In this document: positions 1-9,201 of the stretch, piece by piece
Layout: each line of letters opens with the position of its first letter
Position numbering within the stretch: position 1 is the first letter of the stretch
Assembly (NCBI RefSeq): GCF_025860405.1
Contig: NZ_CP063785.1
Coordinates: 124,001-188,000 of the forward strand
Source of the DNA: Tolypothrix sp. PCC 7712
GTDB taxonomy: Bacteria; Cyanobacteriota; Cyanobacteriia; Cyanobacteriales; Nostocaceae
Direction: 5' to 3'
Length of the DNA: 64,000 nt
Position numbers and translations under genes: made by a program
The notes under the pieces: model-generated
Told to the model about the DNA's origin: nothing
Database searches by the model: none
Seen by the model: the letters and a program-made list of their open reading frames with translations, nothing else

Positions 1-170
1 CTAGTATCGATCAGTTCGGTTTCTAAACGATCGCGTGCTGCAACCTGCTCAACGATAAATTTAGCAACTTGTTCACTCTGGCGACCTTGACGAGAAGTAC
101 CAAGGATAAGGATGAATCTGACATAGTTTTTCTGCCTACTGTTCTTGATAGTTCCAAAGTAGTCCACCAT
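1..170 (-). CDS. NAD(P)H-dependent FMN reductase-like protein, N-terminal part only
   Basis: Only the beginning of this gene lies in the window; it runs off the left edge on the minus strand. The readable segment contains ILILGTSRQGRQSEQVAKF, which matches the FMN-binding N-terminus of NADPH-dependent FMN reductases (flavodoxin fold, phosphate-binding GTSRQGR loop). The only ATG in frame upstream is at 168-170, inside the C-terminal codons of the SDR remnant on the same strand. The strongest match starts about 16 residues later, so the true start is uncertain. An ATG at 122-124 is out of frame, which could reflect a small indel. Family role (established): flavin-dependent reduction of quinones or azo compounds, or flavin supply. 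The substrate cannot be inferred here. Confidence 0.55.
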   Translation of the reverse strand, partial: MVDYFGTIKNSRQKNYVRFILILGTSRQGRQSEQVAKFIVEQVAARDRLETELIDT

Positions 171-331
171 CCACAAAGAAAGTACTACCTGTAATGTAGT
201 CAGCATCATCAGAAGCCAGAAACGCCACTAAAGAAGCAACATCTTGTGGTTGATCCAAGCGATAGCGCACCCAACTTTTCTGGGTCATTCAACAGCTTAG
301 TATTGATCGGAGTTTCTATTGCTCTTACCCT
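136..331 (-). pseudogene. SDR-family oxidoreductase remnant (C-terminal end)
   Basis: Minus-strand translation gives a typical end of a short-chain dehydrogenase/reductase: DVASLVAFLASDDADYITG, then TFFVDGGLLWNYQEQ and a TAG at 136-138. Upstream, in a different frame, is RAIETPINTKLLNDPEKLG, the segment that normally precedes it in glucose-1-dehydrogenase-like SDRs. The two parts are in different frames, and both the usual linker and the Rossmann/YxxxK part are missing. This is therefore a 5'-truncated, frame-shifted relic. Its stop overlaps the candidate start of the downstream flavin reductase, which suggests the two were once co-transcribed. Confidence 0.7.
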
Positions 332-417
332 GGAAGATATAAAAGATAACAAAATACTCCCTTAGTGAGAGAGCGCGGTTGTCTGCAATGCGAGATGGTT
401 AATAATAAAAGGGTGCT

Positions 418-1704
418 ATGCGTCAGATCCTTATCCAAGTACCACACGGCTGCGGCAAACAAGTTCTCAATATTGCAAAGTCTCATAATGGTACAAACCT
501 GGCACAAATTGAGGCAAAAAGCAGTGACGAAGTAATCGAGCTGGTGATGGTTAATTTGTCTAATCACCAGGTTGGGCAGTTTATAGAGGAGTTGCAAGAT
601 TTACCGAAAGTACACATCACCCTAATCCCTACAGGAGTTTTGGCTTTAAAACCGCCGCCAGAAGAAGCAGCACAGCAAGTAAAAGATGTACAAGAACGTA
701 GCCCGATTGAAGTTTTTCTCTCTAGTTTGCAAAGTGTTGGTTCTTGGCGAGGTTTTCTTGGTTATGCAGCATTGGCAGGGGTAGTAGTCTGGATTGGTTT
801 GTATACCAATACTACTTATTTACTGGTAGCAGCAATGCTGATTGCACCATTCGCCGGGCCAGCAATGAATACTGCGATCGCTACCGCACGAGGCGATCGC
901 CAATTGCTCTGGCGGAGTCTATTACGTTATTTTGCCGCATTAGCAGTCACGATTGGGATCGCCTGGTTACTGAGTCTAGTTCTGCGCCAGCAAATCGCTA
1001 CCAGCTTGATGATTGAACGTAGTCAGCTTTCAGCTGTAGCAGTACTGTTACCCCTAGCGGCTGGTGCAGCAGGCGCGCTCAACCTCATGCAATCTGAGCG
1101 TAGTAGTTTAGTATCAGGTGCAGCAACAGGAATGTTAGTAGCTGCTTCCTTAGCTCCACCTGCGGGAATTGTGGGTATGGCTAGTGCAATTGGTCGCTGG
1201 GAGATGGTAACTGCTGGGCTATTCTTGCTCTTACTGCAACTATGCGGCATCAATTTATCAGCTTCCCTTTTATTCCGCATCTTCGGACTATCTGCTCAAG
1301 CAACTCGCTATCAGCGTGGTAACAAAAGAGTATTTCGCTTTGCTTTAGTAATTACAGTCATAGCGCTTGTAGGTCTATTAACTTGGCAATTTTCCAATTC
1401 TCCCAATTTAGAACGCTCTAGTCGCGCCCAACGTGCAAATGCTGAAGTCCAAAAAGCGGTGGAGCAAGTTGGTTTAGCAAAATTAGTCGAATCAAATGTT
1501 CGCTTCACCCGTGCCAACATTTCTGGACAAAATACGCTGTTATCTGTTGTTTATGTTCAACGTCAACCTGGAGTTAGTCAGTCATCTGAGGAAATTCGTT
1601 CTCTCCTTACCCAAGCAATTCAAACTCATTTATTAAACCAAGGCTTTAATATTACACCATTAGTTGATGTTAGTGTCTTAGAATTACCTACTAATAAGAA
1701 ATAA
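418..1704 (+). CDS. DUF389 family membrane protein
   Basis: This is a 428-residue protein. The N-terminal ~100 residues form a soluble alpha/beta domain (MRQILIQVPHG onward) of the kind that begins TIGR00341/DUF389 proteins. From about residue 110 several hydrophobic helices follow, including the family signature with AAMLIAPFAGPAMN and TAIATARGD around residues 138-163, then further helices near 165-190, 205-225, 230-250, 260-285 and 305-325. The C-terminus (~330-428) is soluble. Function is unknown for the family; a transport role is only presumed. The ATG at 418 is the first in-frame start and fits the family N-terminus. It is transcribed alone, convergent with the large exoprotein gene. 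Cyanobacterial members are common, so nothing suggests transfer. Confidence 0.88.
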   Translation: MRQILIQVPHGCGKQVLNIAKSHNGTNLAQIEAKSSDEVIELVMVNLSNHQVGQFIEELQDLPKVHITLIPTGVLALKPPPEEAAQQVKDVQERSPIEVFLSSLQSVGSWRGFLGYAALAGVVVWIGLYTNTTYLLVAAMLIAPFAGPAMNTAIATARGDRQLLWRSLLRYFAALAVTIGIAWLLSLVLRQQIATSLMIERSQLSAVAVLLPLAAGAAGALNLMQSERSSLVSGAATGMLVAASLAPPAGIVGMASAIGRWEMVTAGLFLLLLQLCGINLSASLLFRIFGLSAQATRYQRGNKRVFRFALVITVIALVGLLTWQFSNSPNLERSSRAQRANAEVQKAVEQVGLAKLVESNVRFTRANISGQNTLLSVVYVQRQPGVSQSSEEIRSLLTQAIQTHLLNQGFNITPLVDVSVLELPTNKK

Positions 1705-2014
1705 GTAGTTTTTCCCTATTATGAATACCTCATGAGGCACCTAAATTTTTCCAATCAACAAGCCCTAAAAAAAGAGCGCAACGAAGTTTTACAACAACTT
1801 AAAGATTAGCTAGAATTGCCGATGTTTATATTAGCATTCGGCTGGCTAGCACTATTTATTATCGAGTTGACTTGCTCCCTGCCCCCGTGCTGCCTATGTG
1901 TAGCGATACTTTGGAGAATTGGTATAACTTATGCAGTAGTCACAATAATTTGCAGAACATTTTTAGTGTCTGCGATCGCACAGCAAACAAAGAAATCAAG
2001 AATGATAAAATTGA
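1705..2014. other. Intergenic stretch with unidentified coding-like remnants
   Basis: About 310 bases separate the DUF389 gene from the convergent exoprotein gene. A 25-codon ORF (1732-1809, MRHLNFSNQQALKKERN...) is followed, one frame over, by an open stretch from about 1803 that reads RLARIADVYISIRLAS and then continues with varied, protein-like composition. Together they look like the remains of a broken gene, but I do not recognise the family. The downstream frame runs antisense into the exoprotein C-terminus, so part of it is certainly shadow. Confidence 0.3.
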
Positions 2015-5000
2015 CTACTCAGATCCGGGACACATCGCAGAACTACTAGTAGCCGCAGGTGTTGCTGTTGGCGCTTCGGCAACCAGCATCATCTTACCGT
2101 CAGCAGTGATCACCAAACCTTGCGCCTCAATAATTGGCTGACTTTCCGACACATTTACTTGTGAAGATGCATTCGATACTTTGTTGACACTTTCCCCATC
2201 CAAACTAGCTAAGGGACTGAGGCTAGTTGTCAAAGCCAGCGGTTCTAAAACATTGGGTGGTAAACTACCGCGTCCAGTCACGACAAAGCTACCCAAGGGT
2301 TTTGCATTGTAGTCTCTAGGGCAAGTTTGAGCAAATTGAGTACTAGCGTCAATTATTCCTGTAGGGAGTTCCAGCAGTTTTTGTGGCGGTTGGATTTGTG
2401 GTTGGGTGATGGTGATTTGTCCCTGTATTCCTAATTGAGAACTAGCAGTGATATCACTTTGATTTGTCAGTTTAGGGCGTGCTTCAATGCCAAAAATATT
2501 TTGCACATTGATATTAACGTTACCGCCTTTACCAGTGAAAGCATTAGCCGTAACATCGCTGTTTTCGTTAGTTACAGCTACAAAGAACGGTGAATTAATC
2601 GCAATATTACCGCCATTACCACCAGCTTGGGCAGTACCTGCGGTAGTGGAGATAAAACCGCCATTACGTAGCAATAACAAATCACCGATATCAAGACTTA
2701 TATTGCCGCCATCACCAGCAAAAGTTGCTGCTGCAATACCTGCTTGATTAGAAATGCGAAGTTCAGCCGCATTGATTTTCGTATTTCCAGCTTTACCTGT
2801 ACCCCGATTCGTGACAGAACTAAAAACCCCGCTAAAAGTACTGGGATTCTCTACACTGTCAAGGTTGATAATATTACCACGACCCGCACCATCAAGAGTT
2901 ATGGTATCGCGGGCGTTAATTGTAATATTGCCAGCATCGCCTTTAGCTAGGCTAGTGCTACTAATTAGCCCCCCACGTACAGAAAGCGAACCAGTTATCA
3001 GGTTAATATCGCCGCCCTTACCTTCACCTTGATTTTCGACTGTAGTAAACGCACCACTGGGAATGCCATTACTACTAACACCATCAAAGCTAACAGTATC
3101 AAGAGCATTAATGGTAATGTTACCCGCATCACCCTTACCGAAAGTACTTGCACTGATGCTTCCGCCTTGACTGGCGCTAAAGGAGTTAGTTGTTATGTAA
3201 ATTTCTCCTCCTTTACCTTCAGCTTGATTTTCAACTGTAGTAAATGCACTACTGGGAATGCCATTACTACTAACACCATCAAAGGTGACAGTATCACGGG
3301 CATTAATGGTAATGTTACCCGCATCACCTTTACCAAAGGTGCTGGATATGAGTTGTCCGCCATTACGTGCTGTGAAGGAGTTGGTTGTTATCTGGATGTC
3401 ACCACCCTTTCCCTCACCTCCGTTAATTAGATAACTCAAGACACCACTGGGACTGTTATTGTTAGTTACACCATCAAAAATCACAGCATCACGGGCATTG
3501 ATAGTGATATTTCCTGCATTTCTCTGGGCAAAAGTTGAAAAATTCCCACCATTGCTTAATGACAGCGTTCCTGTATTTACTTGGATTTCTCCACCGTTAC
3601 CGCTGTTAGTGGCAAAGGAATATGCGCCACTAACAAGCCGTTGATTACCAACTCCATCTACAAAAACGCGATCGCGGGTATCAATAAAGATACTACCAGC
3701 GTTACCCTGTCCAGCACTAAACGTATTGACTGTACCACCATTAGTTAAAAATAATATTCCGGTATTGATGCGAATATTGCCACCGTTCCCGATCGCATTA
3801 TCTAAAGCTACACTACCAGCATTGCCTACATGATCAAAAGTTACTGTATCGCGGGCGTTGATAGTAATGTTACCTGCATTCCCCTTACCACTAGTACTGC
3901 TAGATAGAATTCCACGATTACTAACTGTCAGCGATCCAGTTGTAATTTCAATGTCTCCGCCTTTACCTTCACCCCTGAGTAAACTGGTTGACAAGCTACT
4001 TTCAGCATCAACAACGCTACCATTATATAAACCTACATCACGGATAACACCATCAACTTTCACACTGTTGCGGGCATCAATTTTAATGTCACCTGCTTTT
4101 CCTAGCCCAAATCCCACAGCAGACATATATCCGCCATTGGTTAAAAATAGCGCGCCAGTTTTTGCTTGAATACTACCAGCATCACCGTTATATGCATAAG
4201 TAGAGGCATTACTTGGTAAACCGCTTTTACCTATACCGTCAAAAGTAATGGTATTTGCCGCATCAACAAAAATATTCCCACCATTACCTTGCCCATTATT
4301 AAACGCCTGCAAGCTACCGCCATTTTGGAACAACAGTGTACCTGTGCTAATACTAATGTCACCACCGTTACCAATACTCCGCTCATCTCCTGTGCTGGAT
4401 GCTTGACTATTATATAGACTCTTACCGCTAAAACCTGCAAAGGTAACGCGATCGCTGGCGTTAATGGTGATGTTACCTGCATCTCCCTTGCCACTTGTAC
4501 TAGTAGTTAAACTAGCACCATTAGTAACGAACAGCGATTGAGTTTTTACTTGAATATCTCCAGCTTTACCCACACCTCCAATGAGTAAACTGCTGGTTAA
4601 TCCACTTGTAACATCACCTACATCACCATTAAATTCACGAGTTATAAAACCATCAAGCTGAATAGTATCGCTAGCCTCGACATTAATATTGCCTGCATTA
4701 CCTTGCCCTAATACATTAGTGGATATTTGACTGCCATTAGTTAACAGCAGCGTTCCGGTTTTGACTTGGATATCTCCGCCATTACCCACTGCTTTAGCAC
4801 CTATCAAACTATAGGCATCAGCATCTGTATCAAAGCTGATAGTATCACGGGCATTAATGATGATATTCCCTGCGTCTCCTTGTCCTAAGGTGCTACTACT
4901 GACATAAGCACTGTTAGTAAGTGAAAGATTATTAGTTGTTAGCTCGATATCTCCAGCATTACCAACAGCTGAATTACCAACAGCACTAATTATTCGGGTA

Positions 5001-6766
5001 AATAGATTGCTATCGTTACCAAATCCGTCTAAAGAAATTCCTTCACGGGCGTTGACAGCAATATTACCACCATTACCTTTTCCAAAAGTTCTGGTGTCAA
5101 TTTCTGAGTCTTCGATGAGTGACAAGGAACCAGCTTGAATTTTGATGCTACCACCGTTACCTAGACCACCTTCGTCTACATAACTATAAATACCAGAATT
5201 ATTTGTTAGTGAAACAGCGGTCTGTGCTTGGATTAAAATATTACCAGCATTACCTTGTCCAGAGGTACTAGCGTTGATAATACCCTGATTTAAGGAAAGC
5301 GAACCAACATTAATATTGATATCGCCTCCGTTTCCCTGCCCAACGGGAAATTCTTGATAAGCTGCTAAGACATTCGTTTCTATCTTCGCATTATCGCTGA
5401 GATTTAATGAATTTGCTTTGATATTAACGCTACCACCATTACCGATAGCACCATAGGTTACGCTGCTGAAAATACCTGTATTACTGTTTAGAGAAACGGT
5501 ATCAGCTGCTTGGATAAATATATTGCCTGCATCACCTTGCCCAATAGTGCTGACATTAATTAACGCATCTTTATCTAAGTTCAATGAACCTGTGGAGATA
5601 TTAACATCACCTGATTTGCCAAAAGCTCTTTGTTGGATCACATTAGCAATCAAGCTGCTATCAGTTAAAGTTGTTGTACCTGTGGCATTAATTAGAATAT
5701 CTCCGCCTTGACTATTTGCTGTACCTAAACCCGTTTCTATCCCCGCGCGGAGTTTACTTTCCCCTGTTAAGTTGACATTGCGTCCATAAATTTTTATTCC
5801 TCCGCCATCTGCACCTCTAACATTAACTTCTGTACCATTACTCAGAGAAATATCTCCCCGTTCGACATCATCACCAATTGTGACACTGGGCAAATTGTTG
5901 GCAATATTCAATCCCACTGTTGCGGGTGCATTTATAGCTGCTAATTCAATATTGCCGCCATAAGCCCGCAGTCCCCCACCATCAAGATTAATATTTCCGC
6001 CAATCAGCAATAGATTCTGATTATCTGCGACTCTTAACCCTGTGACATTTTCACCCGCAGGACTGATACCTGCTGCGGCTTGGGATTGATTGGTAATTGG
6101 TTGGGAATTAATTTGATGAAACAGCAATGCACTGGGATTAATCGTTAACAAAGGTGCAGCTTGGGGATTTGTAGCACTAAAAATTCCTTGATTACCAAAT
6201 TGCACAGCATTGGCGGTAGTTCCCACAAATGAACTACGTATATCTAAGCGCGCATTTTGCCCAAATAAAATACCATTAGGATTAATTAAAAATAAATTGG
6301 CATTACCATCTACTCCCAATGTGCCGAGAATATTTGAAGCTTGTCCACCCGTCACCCGCGTGAGAATATTTTGCACACCAGCAGGGTTGCCAAAATATAC
6401 TCTTTGCCCATCATTAATATTAAACTCGCTAAAACTGTGAAACAGATTGCTTCCACGTACAGCGCCACCGTCAATTTTGTCGGCGTTTGCACCATTAATT
6501 ACAACATTGGGTGTGATACGAGAACTTTCTGCACCTAAAGTATTATCGGGATTGATTTGACTATAAGCTGGGGCGTTGCTGAAGAAGATAAAACTGCATA
6601 ATATGAGCTTTGGTTGCAGATTGATGGTTGTTAATATTCGCCCCAAGCCCTCTGGAAAGGTAGTGCGATCGCAAGAGCAAGATTTTGCAGATGGCTTCGT
6701 TTTATGTTGTTTTACTACCAATTGCTTATCGTTAGTATTTTGGAGCCAGTTCTGTATCTGATTCAT
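2015..6766 (-). CDS. Large two-partner-secretion exoprotein (filamentous haemagglutinin N-terminal domain)
   Basis: This 1583-residue protein has a long basic N-terminal extension (~50 residues), then a hydrophobic signal stretch (LQPKLILCSFIFFSNAPAYS). The TPS/FhaB-type secretion domain follows at roughly residues 75-200 and includes NGANADKIDGG, GNPAGVQNILTRVTGG, FLINPNGILFG and the SFVGTTANAV segment. The rest is a right-handed beta-helix-like array of imperfect ~60-75-residue repeats with recurring GNAGNITINARDTV and GNGGDIQI strings, ending in a Cys-containing tail. The family is exported across the outer membrane by a TpsB/FhaC-type pore; no such partner is in this window. The ATG at 6764-6766 is preceded by AGGG. 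The long extension before the hydrophobic core resembles extended TPS signal peptides (inference). Likely roles are adhesion or surface structure. Confidence 0.9.
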   Translation of the reverse strand: MNQIQNWLQNTNDKQLVVKQHKTKPSAKSCSCDRTTFPEGLGRILTTINLQPKLILCSFIFFSNAPAYSQINPDNTLGAESSRITPNVVINGANADKIDGGAVRGSNLFHSFSEFNINDGQRVYFGNPAGVQNILTRVTGGQASNILGTLGVDGNANLFLINPNGILFGQNARLDIRSSFVGTTANAVQFGNQGIFSATNPQAAPLLTINPSALLFHQINSQPITNQSQAAAGISPAGENVTGLRVADNQNLLLIGGNINLDGGGLRAYGGNIELAAINAPATVGLNIANNLPSVTIGDDVERGDISLSNGTEVNVRGADGGGIKIYGRNVNLTGESKLRAGIETGLGTANSQGGDILINATGTTTLTDSSLIANVIQQRAFGKSGDVNISTGSLNLDKDALINVSTIGQGDAGNIFIQAADTVSLNSNTGIFSSVTYGAIGNGGSVNIKANSLNLSDNAKIETNVLAAYQEFPVGQGNGGDININVGSLSLNQGIINASTSGQGNAGNILIQAQTAVSLTNNSGIYSYVDEGGLGNGGSIKIQAGSLSLIEDSEIDTRTFGKGNGGNIAVNAREGISLDGFGNDSNLFTRIISAVGNSAVGNAGDIELTTNNLSLTNSAYVSSSTLGQGDAGNIIINARDTISFDTDADAYSLIGAKAVGNGGDIQVKTGTLLLTNGSQISTNVLGQGNAGNINVEASDTIQLDGFITREFNGDVGDVTSGLTSSLLIGGVGKAGDIQVKTQSLFVTNGASLTTSTSGKGDAGNITINASDRVTFAGFSGKSLYNSQASSTGDERSIGNGGDISISTGTLLFQNGGSLQAFNNGQGNGGNIFVDAANTITFDGIGKSGLPSNASTYAYNGDAGSIQAKTGALFLTNGGYMSAVGFGLGKAGDIKIDARNSVKVDGVIRDVGLYNGSVVDAESSLSTSLLRGEGKGGDIEITTGSLTVSNRGILSSSTSGKGNAGNITINARDTVTFDHVGNAGSVALDNAIGNGGNIRINTGILFLTNGGTVNTFSAGQGNAGSIFIDTRDRVFVDGVGNQRLVSGAYSFATNSGNGGEIQVNTGTLSLSNGGNFSTFAQRNAGNITINARDAVIFDGVTNNNSPSGVLSYLINGGEGKGGDIQITTNSFTARNGGQLISSTFGKGDAGNITINARDTVTFDGVSSNGIPSSAFTTVENQAEGKGGEIYITTNSFSASQGGSISASTFGKGDAGNITINALDTVSFDGVSSNGIPSGAFTTVENQGEGKGGDINLITGSLSVRGGLISSTSLAKGDAGNITINARDTITLDGAGRGNIINLDSVENPSTFSGVFSSVTNRGTGKAGNTKINAAELRISNQAGIAAATFAGDGGNISLDIGDLLLLRNGGFISTTAGTAQAGGNGGNIAINSPFFVAVTNENSDVTANAFTGKGGNVNINVQNIFGIEARPKLTNQSDITASSQLGIQGQITITQPQIQPPQKLLELPTGIIDASTQFAQTCPRDYNAKPLGSFVVTGRGSLPPNVLEPLALTTSLSPLASLDGESVNKVSNASSQVNVSESQPIIEAQGLVITADGKMMLVAEAPTATPAATSSSAMCPGSE

Positions 6767-7158
6767 CCCTGATTCTTCTTAAGTCTTATAGGTTTATTAA
6801 ACTTACTCCTATAAGTATTTCTGGGCAGGTGTAACATATGCAAGATTGTCTGAAATACTTGTAGGTGTTGCTTTTAGCGCTTCACAAGCTAACATAATAT
6901 TACATTTATTAATGACTCAAGCAAATGTTGCTATCCAGATTACCGACTTTTTGAAAAAGTCGGTAATCTAATAGCGAGTGGGAGAATGATTGCTACAAAT
7001 GTAGCGGAGTGAAGGCGTGCGGGCTTTGACTATCTAGACTATAAGCCACAAGTCTTGTAGCCGCGTACCAGACACAGCCGAATCTAGCGTAGATTTATGC
7101 ATAGTGGTTTGTACTCGCTAACTCTCGGATTACAGAGCCAGCGAGCATTTACAATTAC
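6767..7158. other. Intergenic region with a 33-bp near-perfect palindrome
   Basis: The 392-bp gap between the exoprotein and the copper-protein gene holds an inverted repeat at 6937-6969: 16-bp arms AGATTACCGACTTTTT and AAAAAGTCGGTAATCT around a single G. The rest shows no convincing ORF. Both neighbouring genes are on the minus strand, so the palindrome lies upstream of the exoprotein gene and downstream of the copper-protein gene. It could act as a transcription terminator (U-rich arm) or be the scar of a mobile element. Confidence 0.6.
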
Positions 7159-7554
7159 TTATGCAGTGGCCATTGACATTTGCCGACAAGATTCAGCACA
7201 GCGACGGCACATATCAGCGCAAGCTTTCATTTGAGCATCATTACCCATGCGATGCCTGTCGGCAAGCCGCTGTGCGTCTACGCAATTTTCCGCGCAGCGC
7301 TGACATACTTCTGCACACACCCCACAGGTATGAGCGTGTAACTGGGAAGTCCGCAACATAAAATTAGCACTAGTTTCACAAATTTCAGCGCAATCAAGCA
7401 GTAAGCGAATATGAGCTTGTTCCGCATGATTACCACCCTTTTGTAAGCAGTAAGTTACAGTATTCAAGCAAATACTATGACAATCCAAGCAGTTTTGAAT
7501 GCACTGCTGCATTTCTTGGTTAACTTGATTCAAGGTCAGTTGTTGTATAGCCAA
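7159..7554 (-). CDS. Four-helix-bundle copper-storage-like protein (Csp/DUF326)
   Basis: This is a 131-residue protein with 16 cysteines spaced to line the inside of a four-helix bundle: CIQNCLDCHSIC near residues 18-29, CAEIC at ~56, CGVCAEVCQRCAENC at ~76-91 and CADMCRRCAESC at ~112-123. This is the pattern of Csp copper-storage proteins and the cyanobacterial/Rhizobium-type DUF326 family, which bind many Cu(I) ions through Cys thiolates (established for characterised Csp proteins). No signal peptide is visible, so it is probably cytosolic like Csp3. The start is a TTG at 7552-7554, supported by GGAGG eight bases upstream. It is single-gene, with no copper regulator next to it. Confidence 0.9.
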   Translation of the reverse strand: MAIQQLTLNQVNQEMQQCIQNCLDCHSICLNTVTYCLQKGGNHAEQAHIRLLLDCAEICETSANFMLRTSQLHAHTCGVCAEVCQRCAENCVDAQRLADRHRMGNDAQMKACADMCRRCAESCRQMSMATA

Positions 7555-8271
7555 GATTTTTACCTCCGTATTTATTTAGTTACAGGCATAATTGCCTTTA
7601 GCCTTACCTTATAAATGCAAAGATGCAAATGCGTCTACCATTAGGAATAAGGAGTATTTATTACTAGTGAATTATCAATATTTCATGCAAATTTTATCTA
7701 TATATGTATTCATGTTTATCTGCTGTATTTCCATAATTTAGATTAAATATGAAGACTCTCATAATTTTTGAAAATAGCTTGACTATAGTCCGTTGTAGAC
7801 ATCACATTTTGAATATTTTGCCAGTTTTGAGCCGGGAACGCTATATAATTTATTCCAGCAAATACCTGCTTTGTAAATAAATACCCGATTTCTGCCCAAA
7901 TTTTGCTCGTTATTTTCACAACAGATTGTTAGACTTATACTTACAAAATCACTATCTTCATATAGAAGGCAAACTCACCTTAGTTTCTGGCGTTGCTACC
8001 TCATAGGATAATTATGTAGAGATTGGAACTAATAATTAATGGTTTCATCTGCTAATTTATCCCACATCAGTGCAACGCCTGATTTCTTAATCAGCCAGTT
8101 TTGGTCTGCTGATGTTTATGAAACCTTGTCCAAGTTGGGAAAGGGAGTTTTTTAAAAGATAACAGGGTAACGAGTAAAACTGCTACTTAGCAGAGGCTTT
8201 TGAAGATGCACCCTATTGAATCAGTAAGATTTGTAATATCAGCGATCGCTGATTTATGACTATCATCAGAG
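7555..8271. other. 717-bp intergenic region, AT-rich, with one 38-codon ORF
   Basis: I see no recognisable gene here. The only neat short ORF on the + strand is 8039-8155 (MVSSANLSHISATPDF...KLGKGVF), 38 codons, without a clear ribosome-binding site or a family I know. The right part lies downstream of the sucrose operon on the minus strand and has no obvious T-tract hairpin terminator. Confidence 0.35.
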
Positions 8272-9042
8272 TTAATTAGAAATGGGTAGCGATCGCCAGC
8301 TATTAGGAAATGGCAAAATATTAAAATAAACTAGCCCTTCAATAATACCAGCAGTATTAGGAGAATCAGTTAAATAGTGCCAAGGGTAATGAGTTTTAAA
8401 GTGCCATTGGAGCAGTTCGGTCTGAGCATTACTAACGATAATTCCTGGCGATAGCAATTGAAATAGGCTAATGTCATTTCCTGAACCTCCAGAGATAATT
8501 GTTACCTCCGGTTCTACTTGCAGTAGTTTTTGCAGATATGCAGTAGCTTTACCCTTATTACAATTTTTGGGTACTATATCAACATCGCACCCATTGCTGA
8601 AAATAACCTGAGCCGATAGTCCTGAAAAGTTTAATAAATCTTGTAAATCATTAATTACATGAAGTGAAGCATCTGTATCTAATTTAAAACTAATTTTCCA
8701 GCGGGTTTGTTCACTTTTGCAGCGAAGTTGCAATCCCGAAAATTGACTGGCAATTGCCCAAATTGTATCTCTATTCCAGCCTTTGGCGATATAATTAGCC
8801 CAATCCCGATCTAAAATCAAACCCTGTTGATAAATCTCACTACCTAGACTAGCAATTAAGTAATCTGGTTTTAATATATTTGCTTGTGCTATAAATTTAC
8901 GAATAGCAGTTTCACTGTGATCTGTAATATATACTAAATAAATATACTTGCGGAAGTCTGCTAATCGCTGGGTTAAAACATTATTACCTTTATCTTTCTC
9001 AACCAGAGTATTATCTAAATCAATCACTAAAAGTAGTTTCAT
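8272..9042 (-). CDS. Sucrose-phosphate phosphatase-like HAD protein with degenerate motifs
   Basis: This 256-residue protein has the length and fold pattern of cyanobacterial sucrose-6F-phosphate phosphatase: motif I VIDLDNTL (D8, D10), the cap segment, the DIVPKNCNKG lysine motif (~155-164) and C-terminal HAD motif. Two motifs deviate. Motif II reads YITDHSE (T40 D41 H42) instead of the usual TGRS. The metal-binding motif reads GGSGND (residues 185-190) where the family has GDSGND, so the first Mg-binding Asp is Gly. Family reaction: sucrose-6-phosphate to sucrose and phosphate. It is the last gene of the sucrose operon, 159 bp after sucrose synthase. Either it has reduced or altered activity, or it has a binding or regulatory role (inference). 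An AGGA sits 8 bp before the ATG. Confidence 0.82.
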   Translation of the reverse strand: MKLLLVIDLDNTLVEKDKGNNVLTQRLADFRKYIYLVYITDHSETAIRKFIAQANILKPDYLIASLGSEIYQQGLILDRDWANYIAKGWNRDTIWAIASQFSGLQLRCKSEQTRWKISFKLDTDASLHVINDLQDLLNFSGLSAQVIFSNGCDVDIVPKNCNKGKATAYLQKLLQVEPEVTIISGGSGNDISLFQLLSPGIIVSNAQTELLQWHFKTHYPWHYLTDSPNTAGIIEGLVYFNILPFPNSWRSLPISN

Positions 9043-9201
9043 CTTTAATTCCTGAAAATTACAAAGTGTTGGTAATAATAAAAGAATATGAATATCTTGA
9101 TAAAATACAGGGATATTGCTACATCAAGACTTGGAAATTTTGAATTATATTCGTCACTCCCAAATTTAAAATCTTTTCACCCCTGTATTCATCAATTAAT
9201 C

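Noticed and set aside
1816..2141. Two + strand ORFs ending inside the exoprotein gene
   Set aside because: The right part is antisense to the exoprotein C-terminus; only the left part is kept as a possible remnant.
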